Below, piece by piece: positions 48,545 through 56,417 of a stretch of 64,000 bases of DNA (the stretch's first letter is position 1; the number at the start of each line of letters is the position of its first letter). The notes below the pieces were generated by a model. It ran no database searches. It saw only the letters and a list, made by a program, of their open reading frames with translations, and was not told the origin of the DNA. The stretch covers positions 4,402,001-4,466,000 of the forward strand of contig NZ_CP017990.1 in assembly GCF_002208095.1 (NCBI RefSeq), given 5' to 3'. This DNA is from Enterobacter cloacae complex sp. ECNIH7 (GTDB taxonomy: Bacteria; Pseudomonadota; Gammaproteobacteria; Enterobacterales; Enterobacteriaceae). The position numbers and the translations under genes were made by a program.

Positions 48545-49691
48545 TGAATTCTGGATTGCCGGTGCAGGATCAGGAAAAACCCAAAAAGTCATTGAGGATG
48601 CCATTGAAGTCATAAAGGCGGGCGGACGCGTATTGGTCGTCACCTACACCATGAACAACCAGGCAGAGCTCCGTTCTCGCTTTGTGGAATTGTACGGCAA
48701 ACACAGCGATGATTTTGTTGTGAAAGGCCTGTTTTCATTTTACCTAGAAGACTTAGTAAGACCATATCAAACGGCCATGTTTCCAGAGCGAATCACTTCT
48801 ACAATGTTCACCGAGCATAACCCTCACCTGATACCTGGTACGAGGAAATGGCATCCCAAAAGAGGGGAAAAAATTAATGGGGCGCTGAATCCTCTTCATT
48901 ATCTGACGCCGTGCAAAACCAAAGCTTACACTGGGCTGCTGGCGAAGCTGGCAACAAGAATCTCCGCTTCAACAAAGAATGCCCCCGCTAGCAGATTGAA
49001 AGAGATTTATCAGAGGATCTTTTTTGATGAGGTTCAGGATTTGGTTGGATGGGATTTTGACGTTATCAAAGCACTCAGTAAGGCAATGCATAACTCTATT
49101 TGCTGTGTAGGCGATTTTCGTCAAACTATTTACACGACCACGTTCGGCCACAAGGCACCGGAAACACCTGAGCAAAAGATTCAATACTTCAAAGACCTCA
49201 ATTTTAGTCCGTTCTCGCTGGCGAAGAATCGCAGATGTATCCAGGAAATCTGCGATCTCGCGGATACCATTCATCCCGGTATTTATGAACAAACGCAATC
49301 AGAGGTGGGAGAAGTTCCTGCTGAGATGGCCCATCACTGCGGTTGTTTTCTCATAAAACCATCTCAGGTGAACGATTATCTCGATATATTCAAACCTCAA
49401 GTTTTGCGATGGTCATCGCCCATGGGAAAAGGCTATTTGCCACCAGGTCTCACCTGTCACACCTTCGGCTCCTGTAAAGGTCTCGGTTTCGACCGCGTAC
49501 TAATTATTTCACCGGAGAAACATCTCAAGTATCTGGGTGGTGACCTTGGCGTGTTCGATAAAGATAAAACGGAGGAATCTAGAAACAAGCTGTACGTGGC
49601 CATTACCCGAGCCCGTTACAGCCTAGCGTTTGTCGTTGAGGAAGAGCATCTTACAAATATAAAGCTGCCGCATTGGGTTAGACCTCTGTAA
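48522..49691 (+). CDS. GajB-like compact UvrD/PcrA-family helicase (Gabija-like)
   Basis: 389 residues from ATG 48522. TTG 48537, with GAGGTG about 7 bases upstream, is an equally good start and gives MPNEFWIAGAGSGKT. SF1A motifs are in order: I AGAGSGKT (~13-20), Ia TYTMNNQAEL, II FFDEVQDL (~167-174), III VGDFRQTIY (~196-204), IV-like KNRRC, V TFGSCKGLGFDRVLI (~314-328) and VI YVAITRARYSLAFV (~358-371). About 100 residues shorter than the 494-residue prototype GajB, so accessory subdomains 1B/2B must be small. Overlaps the nuclease gene, so both should be made together. Confidence 0.8.
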   Translation: MRCSTLPNEFWIAGAGSGKTQKVIEDAIEVIKAGGRVLVVTYTMNNQAELRSRFVELYGKHSDDFVVKGLFSFYLEDLVRPYQTAMFPERITSTMFTEHNPHLIPGTRKWHPKRGEKINGALNPLHYLTPCKTKAYTGLLAKLATRISASTKNAPASRLKEIYQRIFFDEVQDLVGWDFDVIKALSKAMHNSICCVGDFRQTIYTTTFGHKAPETPEQKIQYFKDLNFSPFSLAKNRRCIQEICDLADTIHPGIYEQTQSEVGEVPAEMAHHCGCFLIKPSQVNDYLDIFKPQVLRWSSPMGKGYLPPGLTCHTFGSCKGLGFDRVLIISPEKHLKYLGGDLGVFDKDKTEESRNKLYVAITRARYSLAFVVEEEHLTNIKLPHWVRPL

Positions 49692-49847
49692 GTCGATGCT
49701 AACGTCTAACCATTTAACTTCCGCTTCACGCTCAATGTAGGCCTTATTGATCTTGATTTATGTCCGATCCGTGCTGTTAGTTTAACGGGTCAAAGCTCAT
49801 TCTTATAATGTAAAGAATACCGGTCGGGACATTTTCGGGCTCCTGAT

Positions 49848-49884
49848 AAAAGAAAACCCCGGCAGCCTGCTGGCTGTCGGGGGG
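49848..49884 (-). terminator. Terminator of the yfjP-yfjT operon
   Basis: On the minus strand CCCCGACAGCC-AGCA-GGCTGCCGGGG is followed by TTTTCTTTTA. It lies about 30 bases beyond the yfjT stop and faces the end of the helicase gene. The rest of 49692-49909 holds no gene. Confidence 0.82.
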
Positions 49885-49909
49885 GGATTTGCTGAGGAAG
49901 GAACAGCTA

Positions 49910-50377
49910 TCAGTCGTTACTGCAGTCTCCGGGAGTGGGTAGAACTTTCTCTGCGTTCTTCAGGTCCACAGTGAAAGTCCCCGCTTTACGGTCATTGACG
50001 TAAACGTCAAACTGCCCGGCCTCAGAGATATTGCTGATGAAGTCAAACCAGGCGTTATCGCCGTTACGCCAGCCCAGGCTGGACGGAATAATGTACTGCT
50101 GGTGATCCATCACTACGGTGATAGTGGTGCCGTCATCGTGCGAACTGACCATCTTGTCATCGGCAAGGGTAAGAAAAACTGAATGCTGATAAAAACCATT
50201 CTGGTCCGGGTTCCCTGTGCAGTTGATGGTAAACGTCTTCCCGCTGGCTTCGGTCACACTGTATTCCGTATTGCCCTGACCGTAACCCTGCTGCCAGAAC
50301 CCCGGGATCGCAGAGGCATTAAAGCTCGCGAGCAGTACACCCGCCAGCATAAATCGACTTAGTGAACGTATTGTCAT
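49910..50377 (-). CDS. yfjT: YfjT-like exported protein
   Basis: 155 residues, the E. coli CP4-57 YfjT length. Signal peptide (SRFMLAGVLLASFNASA), then a small beta-rich domain with two cysteines (INCTGNPDQNG and PTPGDCSND) that may form a disulfide. Probably periplasmic. Function unknown. Last gene of the yfjP-Q-R-ypjK-S-T operon. Confidence 0.8.
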   Translation of the reverse strand: MTIRSLSRFMLAGVLLASFNASAIPGFWQQGYGQGNTEYSVTEASGKTFTINCTGNPDQNGFYQHSVFLTLADDKMVSSHDDGTTITVVMDHQQYIIPSSLGWRNGDNAWFDFISNISEAGQFDVYVNDRKAGTFTVDLKNAEKVLPTPGDCSND

Positions 50378-50399
50378 TCCTGTCTCCTTTGTCGTTGTT

Positions 50400-50843
50400 T
50401 TATTCCTGGTTCTCAGGGTTTGAGGGTATCAGCAGTCGCCCCATCAGTTTGCCGTCATGGGCGTACTCAAAGTATCTTTCTTTGGTATACGGGTCCGTCA
50501 CCTCCTGGTATTCCAGTTTGATGTTATCGGCAATACACAGCGCATTCATCAGTGGCTGGACGGTTTTTTCCTGCATATCCACGAGGTAGTAGTAACTGCC
50601 ACCCTCGCAGCCATCGGGCGACTGGCGGGTACGTAAAACCTGCAAGGTGGGACCGGATACGTAGTCAACCTGTGACCATTCTTCGCTGACATCATCCTGG
50701 TGGCTAACCACATCACTGAAACGCGGTGGGGTGAGATCCTTAAATTTGCTGATGGCCTTCAGGCCATCACTTCTGTCATCGCAGGCGCTTAGCAACAGCG
50801 TGGTGGCAACCAGCGCCAGCAGAGGCAGTGTTTTACGTTTCAT
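50400..50843 (-). CDS. yfjS: YfjS-like lipoprotein
   Basis: 147 residues from ATG 50843, whose codon overlaps the ypjK stop (TAATG). Signal peptide KRKTLPLLALVATTLLLSAC ends in a lipobox with Cys 21, followed by Asp residues that favour retention in the inner membrane. The body contains CEGGSYYYLVDMQEKTVQPL. Function unknown; consistently found next to ypjK and yfjT in CP4-57-type islands. Confidence 0.82.
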   Translation of the reverse strand: MKRKTLPLLALVATTLLLSACDDRSDGLKAISKFKDLTPPRFSDVVSHQDDVSEEWSQVDYVSGPTLQVLRTRQSPDGCEGGSYYYLVDMQEKTVQPLMNALCIADNIKLEYQEVTDPYTKERYFEYAHDGKLMGRLLIPSNPENQE

Positions 50844-51079
50844 TATTTTTTTCCTGAAATGAGACGAACCACTTTGGCAAAGACATAAATGCCCACGAAA
50901 ATACCCACCGGCACGCCGACGAACGGTGTCAGCGCGACACTGGCGGCCCCTGCTGCACCTCCGCCCGTCAAGAGTGCAGCAACCGTCGCAAGGGTCAGGG
51001 CCGTGAGGCTGTCGGACACCCCGGTTTTGTTCAGAATGATGACGATGACAACAATGGCAATAATGGCAATGAATGGCAT
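50843..51079 (-). CDS. ypjK: YpjK-like small membrane protein
   Basis: 78 residues with two hydrophobic stretches (MPFIAIIAIVVIVIILN and VALTPFVGVPVGIFVGIYVF) separated by a Gly/Ala-rich segment. Predicted inner-membrane protein with a short basic tail. Its stop overlaps the lipoprotein start, so they are coupled. Function unknown. Confidence 0.8.
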   Translation of the reverse strand: MPFIAIIAIVVIVIILNKTGVSDSLTALTLATVAALLTGGGAAGAASVALTPFVGVPVGIFVGIYVFAKVVRLISGKK

Positions 51080-51115
51080 AGGCTCTCCCTGCGGATGAGT
51101 TGAGATAGACCTGCA

Positions 51116-51817
51116 CTATTCCGGTGGGCTGTCGGCCGGAATAAACGCAAGCAGTGACTGCTGGATAAAGCGAAAATGGGGTAAGGCCTGAATAAACACC
51201 GGGTCTTCAACCAGACTGCACAGACTGTCGTTGCGGCGAAAAGTCTCTTGCAAGGGCTGAACCAGATGGATTTCATCCAGGGTGAATACGGCGATATGTC
51301 CGTCGTGCTCTGCCACCAGATACCAGGCCTGCTGGTGGATGAGTAACCGACAGGGAGCCAGCCGCTCACAGCGCTGCCCCTAGGCAATTAGCGTCACCCG
51401 CCTGCGCCCGGTAATGGCCTGAATCAGTCGCCAGAAAGACAATGCGCCTGATGGCGAAGGAGCCGGACTGGCGGGTGCGATTACGCAGGGAGACTCATCG
51501 TACATCAGCAGTGCGTTTACCAGACGACGGTCAAAGCCAGGGAAAAGACCGGCCATCCCGCTGCGGTGGGCAAAGATAAGCACGTCGGGCACCATCTGCG
51601 TCTCACTGCCCGCAGTGCGTAAGCGGCAATATCCGGACTGATACTCCAGGTCCAGATACATCAGCCGCTCACGAAAATCACGCCGCAGCGTGCGCACCGA
51701 CACACCAAACTCAGCGGCAAGCTTACGCACACTCAGCGTTTCCCCTGCCACCAGACGGCTGATTATCAGTGACAGCCTGACAGCCAGCCGGTCATGGCGG
51801 CGTTCTGCCTGTGTCAT
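51116..51817 (-). pseudogene. yfjR: YfjR-like DeoR/WYL-type regulator interrupted by an amber codon
   Basis: The 233-codon frame equals the E. coli YfjR length but has an in-frame TAG at 51380-51382 (codon 146). The first part holds the helix-turn-helix: [20 protein letters not shown] and [13 protein letters not shown]. After the TAG the same frame continues as [32 protein letters not shown], clearly the rest of the WYL-like sensor domain. A single CAG-to-TAG change would explain it. The result may be a null, a DNA-binding-only fragment, or full length in an amber suppressor. Confidence 0.82.
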
Positions 51818-52033
51818 GAGACGTTCTCCGTGAAAGTTAACTGACTGAAAATGATGTGATTACTTTAAAGAGGGGGTCGGACAGGGTATGGACACCACAG
51901 AAACTATTTTTCATTTCTGCAAAAGCCAGAGGCAGCGGGGGTTACAGGCCTTCCCTCGGTGAGTGAGGACCGTCAGCACGGTGCGATGCGGACAGGTGGT
52001 GTCCGATATTAACAAAGCAGCAACATTAAACGG

Positions 52034-52855
52034 TCACTGCAGTTGCGTGAGCAGGGCTTCCGCCATCACCCACAGTGCCCGGTTAAGTTTCACGTCCCCG
52101 TCGATACCGCGAACGGCACGGGTATGTGACCGTCCTCCTTTGGCATTACGGCCACTGAGCCCGCCCTTAATCAGGTTCTCCTGAATACGCTGGTACGTGG
52201 TCCACAGGTCATTGCTCTCATCCTGCCAGCGGCGAGGGGAGAGGATCTGCGATTCAGTCACCGGCTGGTGGTCTTCACCAAAGCGGTATGTGAGGGCGGC
52301 TTTTGCCAGTGCCTGCTGTGCCGGGGGTGGCAACAGCAACGACTGCATGGCATCCCGTTTCTCCTCCACCCGGTCAAAAATCCCCAGCACCTCATACGCG
52401 CCTTCAATCACCTGACTCACCACGTCCCCCTTGTGTGGCACCCGCACCTCGCCAAACGACTCACCGCAGACGAGCCCGTTCTGACAAACCGCACGAAATA
52501 AACCCGGCAACATCTGGTACGAACTGGTGCCATCATGGGAGTTGAGCAGGATAATTTCTGGTACCTGTTTACCGGTAATCTGCCCCTCCCGACGAAGGCG
52601 TAGCATGTGTTTTGTGTGCTCGCGTCGACCCGGGTCGCGTACCCGGGTCTGACAGGCAAAGAACGGCTGGAAGCCTTCGCGCTGCAGGCTGTCCAGCAGG
52701 GATATGGTGGGTATATAGGTATAACGCTCACTACGGGATGCGTGTTTGTCCTCACTGAATACACTGGGCACCACGCGAAACAGCTCTTCGCGGGTTAACG
52801 GGCGGTCGCGACGGATAAGATTTGCTGCGCCAAAGCGCGAAGCCAGACGGGTCAT
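52034..52855 (-). CDS. yfjQ: DUF932 protein YfjQ/YafZ
   Basis: 273 residues from ATG 52855 (AGGAG 7 bases upstream), the E. coli length; an ATG at 52870 lacks a ribosome site. DUF932 core: SVFSEDKHASRSERYTYIPT, SHDGTSSYQMLPGLFRAVCQ NGLVCGE and VSQVIEGAYEVLGIFD. It resembles plasmid and phage proteins of unknown function. The 216-base gap to yfjR probably holds a promoter. Confidence 0.88.
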   Translation of the reverse strand: MTRLASRFGAANLIRRDRPLTREELFRVVPSVFSEDKHASRSERYTYIPTISLLDSLQREGFQPFFACQTRVRDPGRREHTKHMLRLRREGQITGKQVPEIILLNSHDGTSSYQMLPGLFRAVCQNGLVCGESFGEVRVPHKGDVVSQVIEGAYEVLGIFDRVEEKRDAMQSLLLPPPAQQALAKAALTYRFGEDHQPVTESQILSPRRWQDESNDLWTTYQRIQENLIKGGLSGRNAKGGRSHTRAVRGIDGDVKLNRALWVMAEALLTQLQ

Positions 52856-52946
52856 AAGCAGACTCCTCATAACGGGAAAACAAATAAAAGGGATCCCCGT
52901 CGCATCTGCGACAGGGGCAGGGAAGTAACAGGGATGGGTTAAATAC

Positions 52947-53810
52947 TCAGAAGAAGAAATCCCAGACGGCGCGGGCCACTGACACCACCGTGGTGCGCAC
53001 GGCCTGAATGACAGCCCGTACCGGGGCGGGTATCAGGGGAAAGGCACTGATGCTATCGAGTACGGCCCCGACGGTTTCACCAAAATCGCTACGAGCCTGT
53101 TCCCGGACTACCGTCGTGCGAAAGGAAGACTGGAGTTGCGACACCACCGGGCTGGTGGCCTCACGTGGCAGGCACTTAATCATTCGCTCGGCCATCACCC
53201 GCAGTCCCCACTGAAGACGGACCGACACGGCACACACCGGATGTACGGGCTGGAACAGCTCATGCAGCAGACAGATTTTACGGCTGATATTCTGCTTCTG
53301 CGCCGTGGACAACGGTCCCCCACCGCTGGTGGGTTCGGCCTTATCCGACTGGCTGATAACAAACAGCACCTTATGCCGGTATACCTCTCCAATCACCTGA
53401 TGATAAAAATGTTCATCCACCGCCAGCGCCCGGTCATCGGCCTTAATCAGCCACAGAACCAGGTCGAGCCGGGGGAGTTGTTCGCGGTACATCGCAGCAT
53501 ACTCGGTATCGCGAGCACCACTTTCGCCCACGCCGGGCAGGTCCACCAGCGTCATATAGCGGTCGCCGACTTGCAGGCGAAAGCGCAGTGGCTCACGGGT
53601 ACATGCAGCCACATCGCTGACCGGTGATATATCTCCGGCAAACAGGGCATTGCACAGACTGCTCTTCCCAACACCGGTTTTACCCATAATGCCGATCACT
53701 GGCTCGTAGCGGGTTAACTGATTTATCTGCTGCAATATACGTTCAGACACCCACTGTGGCAGACCAGCGAGCGATTGCTGAAACGGCTTCAATCCTTCAG
53801 AATTGTTCAT
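52947..53810 (-). CDS. yfjP: YfjP/YkfA/YeeP-type 50S-binding-like GTPase
   Basis: 287 residues from ATG 53810, E. coli YfjP length, with AGGAG upstream. Era/EngA-type G domain: G1 IGIMGKTGVGKSSLCNALFA (~36-55), G2 Thr in ACTREPL, G3 LVDLPGVGESGARD, and a G4 variant SQSDKAEP. A C-terminal hydrophobic/helical region (SAFPLIPAPVRAVIQAV) may associate with membrane. Function unknown. First gene of the island operon; its leader is duplicated at 46526-46680. Confidence 0.87.
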   Translation of the reverse strand: MNNSEGLKPFQQSLAGLPQWVSERILQQINQLTRYEPVIGIMGKTGVGKSSLCNALFAGDISPVSDVAACTREPLRFRLQVGDRYMTLVDLPGVGESGARDTEYAAMYREQLPRLDLVLWLIKADDRALAVDEHFYHQVIGEVYRHKVLFVISQSDKAEPTSGGGPLSTAQKQNISRKICLLHELFQPVHPVCAVSVRLQWGLRVMAERMIKCLPREATSPVVSQLQSSFRTTVVREQARSDFGETVGAVLDSISAFPLIPAPVRAVIQAVRTTVVSVARAVWDFFF

Positions 53811-53910
53811 TACTACTCCTCTGAAAAATAATACAAAAACGGCAGAATCGTGAGATTCCACCGTTAATCTGGTATGTTCAGAGTGATGATATATATCTGA
53901 AAATTATTAA
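53757..53910 (-). repeat. Right copy of the GTPase-leader direct repeat, with a U-tract hairpin
   Basis: Counterpart of 46526-46680. Upstream of the GTPase start the minus strand can form CGGTGGAATC-TCAC-GATTCTGCCG (53840-53863) followed by TTTTTGTATT. Two positions differ from the left copy but still pair as G-U. It sits about 30 bases before the start codon, so it may act as a leader attenuator. Confidence 0.65.
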
Positions 53911-54005
53911 CTTGATCTACTTTTTGTCTTTTTTACGTGATGAAACAGCCTGCTGCCAAGCATGCTTCATTTTCTGAATAAAGAAATATTGGTAATGACT
54001 CCAAC

Positions 54006-54509
54006 TTATTGATAGTGTTTTATGTTCAGATGATGCCCGATGACTTTGTCATGCAGCTCCACCGATTTTGAGAACGACAGCGACTTCCGTCCCAGCCGTG
54101 CCAGGTGCTGCCTCAGATTCAGGTTATGCCGCTCAATTCGCTGAGTGTAACGCTTGCTGATTACGTGCAGCTTTCCCTTCAGGCGGGATTCATACAGCGG
54201 CCAGCCATCCGTCATCCATATCACCACGTCAAAGGGTGACAGCAGGCTCATAAGACGCCCCAGCGTCGCCATAGTGCGTTCACCGAATACGTGCGCAACA
54301 ACCGTCTTCCGGAGCCTGTCATACGCGTAAAACAGCCAGCGCTGGCGCGATTTAGCCCCGACGTATCCCCACTGTTCGTCCATTTCCGCGCAGACGATGA
54401 CGTCACTGCCCGGCTGTATGCGCGAGGTTACCGACTGCGGCCTGAGTTTTTTAAATGGCGGAAAATCGTGTTGAGGCCAACGCCCATAATGCGGGCGGTT
54501 GCCCGGCAT
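54006..54509 (-). CDS. insB: IS1 transposase catalytic frame InsB
   Basis: 167 residues. DDE-type catalytic region: [40 protein letters not shown] and [20 protein letters not shown]. Expressed as the InsAB' fusion by -1 frameshifting from insA. Intact, so the copy may be active. Confidence 0.94.
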   Translation of the reverse strand: MPGNRPHYGRWPQHDFPPFKKLRPQSVTSRIQPGSDVIVCAEMDEQWGYVGAKSRQRWLFYAYDRLRKTVVAHVFGERTMATLGRLMSLLSPFDVVIWMTDGWPLYESRLKGKLHVISKRYTQRIERHNLNLRQHLARLGRKSLSFSKSVELHDKVIGHHLNIKHYQ

Positions 54510-54703
54510 CCAACGCCATTCATGGCCATATCAATGATTTTCTGGTGCGTACCGGGTTGAGAAGCGGTGTAAGTGAACTGCAGTTGCCATGTTTTACGGC
54601 AGTGAGAGCAGAGATAGCGCTGATGTCCGGCAGTGCTTTTGCCGTTACGCACCACCCCGTCAGTAGCTGAACAGGAGGGACAGCTGATAGAAACAGAAGC
54701 CAC
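54428..54703 (-). CDS. insA: IS1 protein InsA
   Basis: 91 residues. N-terminal zinc finger ([20 protein letters not shown], then [12 protein letters not shown]) and C-terminal HTH ([20 protein letters not shown]). Binds IS1 ends, represses transposition, and supplies the N-terminus of the InsAB' transposase. Confidence 0.94.
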   Translation of the reverse strand: MASVSISCPSCSATDGVVRNGKSTAGHQRYLCSHCRKTWQLQFTYTASQPGTHQKIIDMAMNGVGCRATARIMGVGLNTIFRHLKNSGRSR

Positions 54704-54772
54704 TGGAGCACCTCAAAAACACCATCATACACTAAATCAGTAAGTTGGCACCATTACCCTTTTTAACGTCAC

Positions 54773-55408
54773 TTAATTATAAACTAATTCCCACGTTGCC
54801 CAGCTGGTAATTGGCCCGCTGGTGGCGCTTTTCGGCGTCGGCGAAACGTAGCCCACATAATAGGTGAACAGACCGCCGCTGACCGCGCTTTCCTGCAAAT
54901 GCACCTGATTTTGCTGCGGGTCCGCAGGGACAATTTTATTACTCTTATCCAGCGTATTATTATCATTGGTCGACAGCGCCAGATAAATATTCTGCGCTCC
55001 GTCTGGCAAGGTATTGGCCAGATAGCCCGCGTTCTCATTGCCGACCGCCGTCAGTAAAAAACCGTCGACCCAGCGAACGCTGACCCGCCGCACCTCGTCC
55101 TGCGAGGCGGCGCCGCCGTCATGACGCAGCTGGCAGTTTGACAGCGCCAGGGTAAAAGGCTGCGGCTTCATAAACGCGCCGGCCCCGCGATCGTGCACTT
55201 CCGCCAGGCTGACCGGCGCCAGCCAGACGTTGCCGCTGCCGGCATGCTGGCCGCCATTGAGCGCGACGCTGCAGGAAATATCCGTCACCCGCCCGGCAAA
55301 ATCGCCCCGTCCGCGATCATAATTGGTCTCGAAACCCCACGCCGAGGGGGCAGCGAGGCTGCCGCAGAGCAGCAGCCACGCGATAGTATGTTTCGGCAAT
55401 CCCTTCAT
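54773..55408 (-). CDS. mrkF: Type 3 fimbriae minor subunit MrkF
   Basis: 211 residues. Signal peptide (TIAWLLLCGSLAAPSAWG), then a fimbrial fold with a disulfide pair (TDISCSVAL and LSNCQLRH) and the chaperone-recognition C-terminus TSWATWELVYN. Resembles MrkA in layout. In Klebsiella MrkF stabilises type 3 fimbriae on the surface. Last gene of mrkABCDF; IS1 begins 14 bases after its stop, where mrkJ would be in Klebsiella. Confidence 0.92.
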   Translation of the reverse strand: MKGLPKHTIAWLLLCGSLAAPSAWGFETNYDRGRGDFAGRVTDISCSVALNGGQHAGSGNVWLAPVSLAEVHDRGAGAFMKPQPFTLALSNCQLRHDGGAASQDEVRRVSVRWVDGFLLTAVGNENAGYLANTLPDGAQNIYLALSTNDNNTLDKSNKIVPADPQQNQVHLQESAVSGGLFTYYVGYVSPTPKSATSGPITSWATWELVYN

Positions 55409-55421
55409 TCCCCCTCCCGTA

Positions 55422-56417
55422 TTAATCGTACGTCAGGTTAAAGATCATATGCGACTCCACCTCGCCGGTGCTGGTCGTCGGGCCATACTGATAAAAGCGC
55501 GCGTGCAGCGGGATGGTGATGTAGCGGGTCTCCTGATTATTCAAGCGGCCAACGGTATATTTCTTATTAAACTGCAGCGGGGATCCATCCTTCAGCACCT
55601 GGATGCCGACGCCTTTCGCCATCCCGCTGCCGGCCTTTTCATTCAGCAAGGCGCCCATAGTGGCGGTGGTACTGGTCGCCAGGGTGCCGGAAAAAGAGGT
55701 GCTGATGTTGGCGTATCCCGTTTCACTCAGGCCGCCGCTGCACTGCAGATCGATATTAAAATCCTTCCCGCCCGCGGTGGTGCCCACCCCTTTCAGGTCA
55801 GTGCGTCTGATGGCGCCCACATCAACATTCATATTTTTCCCGCTCAGTACCGAACAGGAGGGCAAGACCACGGTGATCGCATTGGCGCTCAGATAGGTTT
55901 CGAGGATCGGGTTGCCGCCGCTCTCCCAGTCATAGGAGGTGTATTTTCCCGCCGCGAGGGTGCCGCTGCCGGTGGTTGCCGCGGTTTTGATAATCTCCAG
56001 CGTAAAACGTGACCCTTCAAGGGAATAGTTGGTGGTGTTATACACCCGGGACGAATAGACGTCGGGATAGACGATATTCACCGTCGCGCCGCCGCGGCTG
56101 AAACGCATACCAATCCCCGGCACGTTGGTGGAATAAATTTTATTCCCAAGATCGGTGGCCCCTGGCGAGACGATCTTCGCCGCGAAGCGGTTGGTGCCGG
56201 AGGTACAGCGATAGCTCGCCCCGCCCGGGGCGCTCATCGTCCAGTCGCGGGTGAGGATCACCGAGCCCACCGGCAGATCCGGGGGCACCACCACCCTGCC
56301 CACCACCATGTCCAGCATCACCGTTGGCCAAGAGAGACGCGTACAGACGGCCCAGGACGAGGTGGTGCCCAGCGCCATTAAGACGATAAAAAGCGTCAGT
56401 AATTTCCTCAGCGACAT
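55422..56417 (-). CDS. mrkD: Type 3 fimbriae tip adhesin MrkD
   Basis: 331 residues, the Klebsiella MrkD length. Signal peptide (LLTLFIVLMALGTTSSWA), an N-terminal receptor-binding domain (~25-180) that binds collagen in Klebsiella, and a C-terminal pilin domain ending STGEVESHMIFNLTYD. Overlaps mrkC by 10 bases. Confidence 0.92.
   Translation of the reverse strand: MSLRKLLTLFIVLMALGTTSSWAVCTRLSWPTVMLDMVVGRVVVPPDLPVGSVILTRDWTMSAPGGASYRCTSGTNRFAAKIVSPGATDLGNKIYSTNVPGIGMRFSRGGATVNIVYPDVYSSRVYNTTNYSLEGSRFTLEIIKTAATTGSGTLAAGKYTSYDWESGGNPILETYLSANAITVVLPSCSVLSGKNMNVDVGAIRRTDLKGVGTTAGGKDFNIDLQCSGGLSETGYANISTSFSGTLATSTTATMGALLNEKAGSGMAKGVGIQVLKDGSPLQFNKKYTVGRLNNQETRYITIPLHARFYQYGPTTSTGEVESHMIFNLTYD

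Larger units (their letters stand above)
53991..54758 (-). mobile_element. IS1 insertion sequence, complete
   Basis: Exactly 768 bp, the IS1 length. One end reads GGTAATGACTCCAACTTATT and the other, on the minus strand, GGTAATGGTGCCAACTTACT, both IS1 termini. Contains insA and insB. Flanks AGAAATATT (left) and CTTTTTAAC (right) do not match, so there is no 8-9 bp target duplication. It forms the junction between the island and the mrk operon. Confidence 0.95.

Noticed and set aside
53982..54767. Target-site duplication around IS1
   Set aside because: AGAAATATT on the left and CTTTTTAAC on the right share no usable identity.
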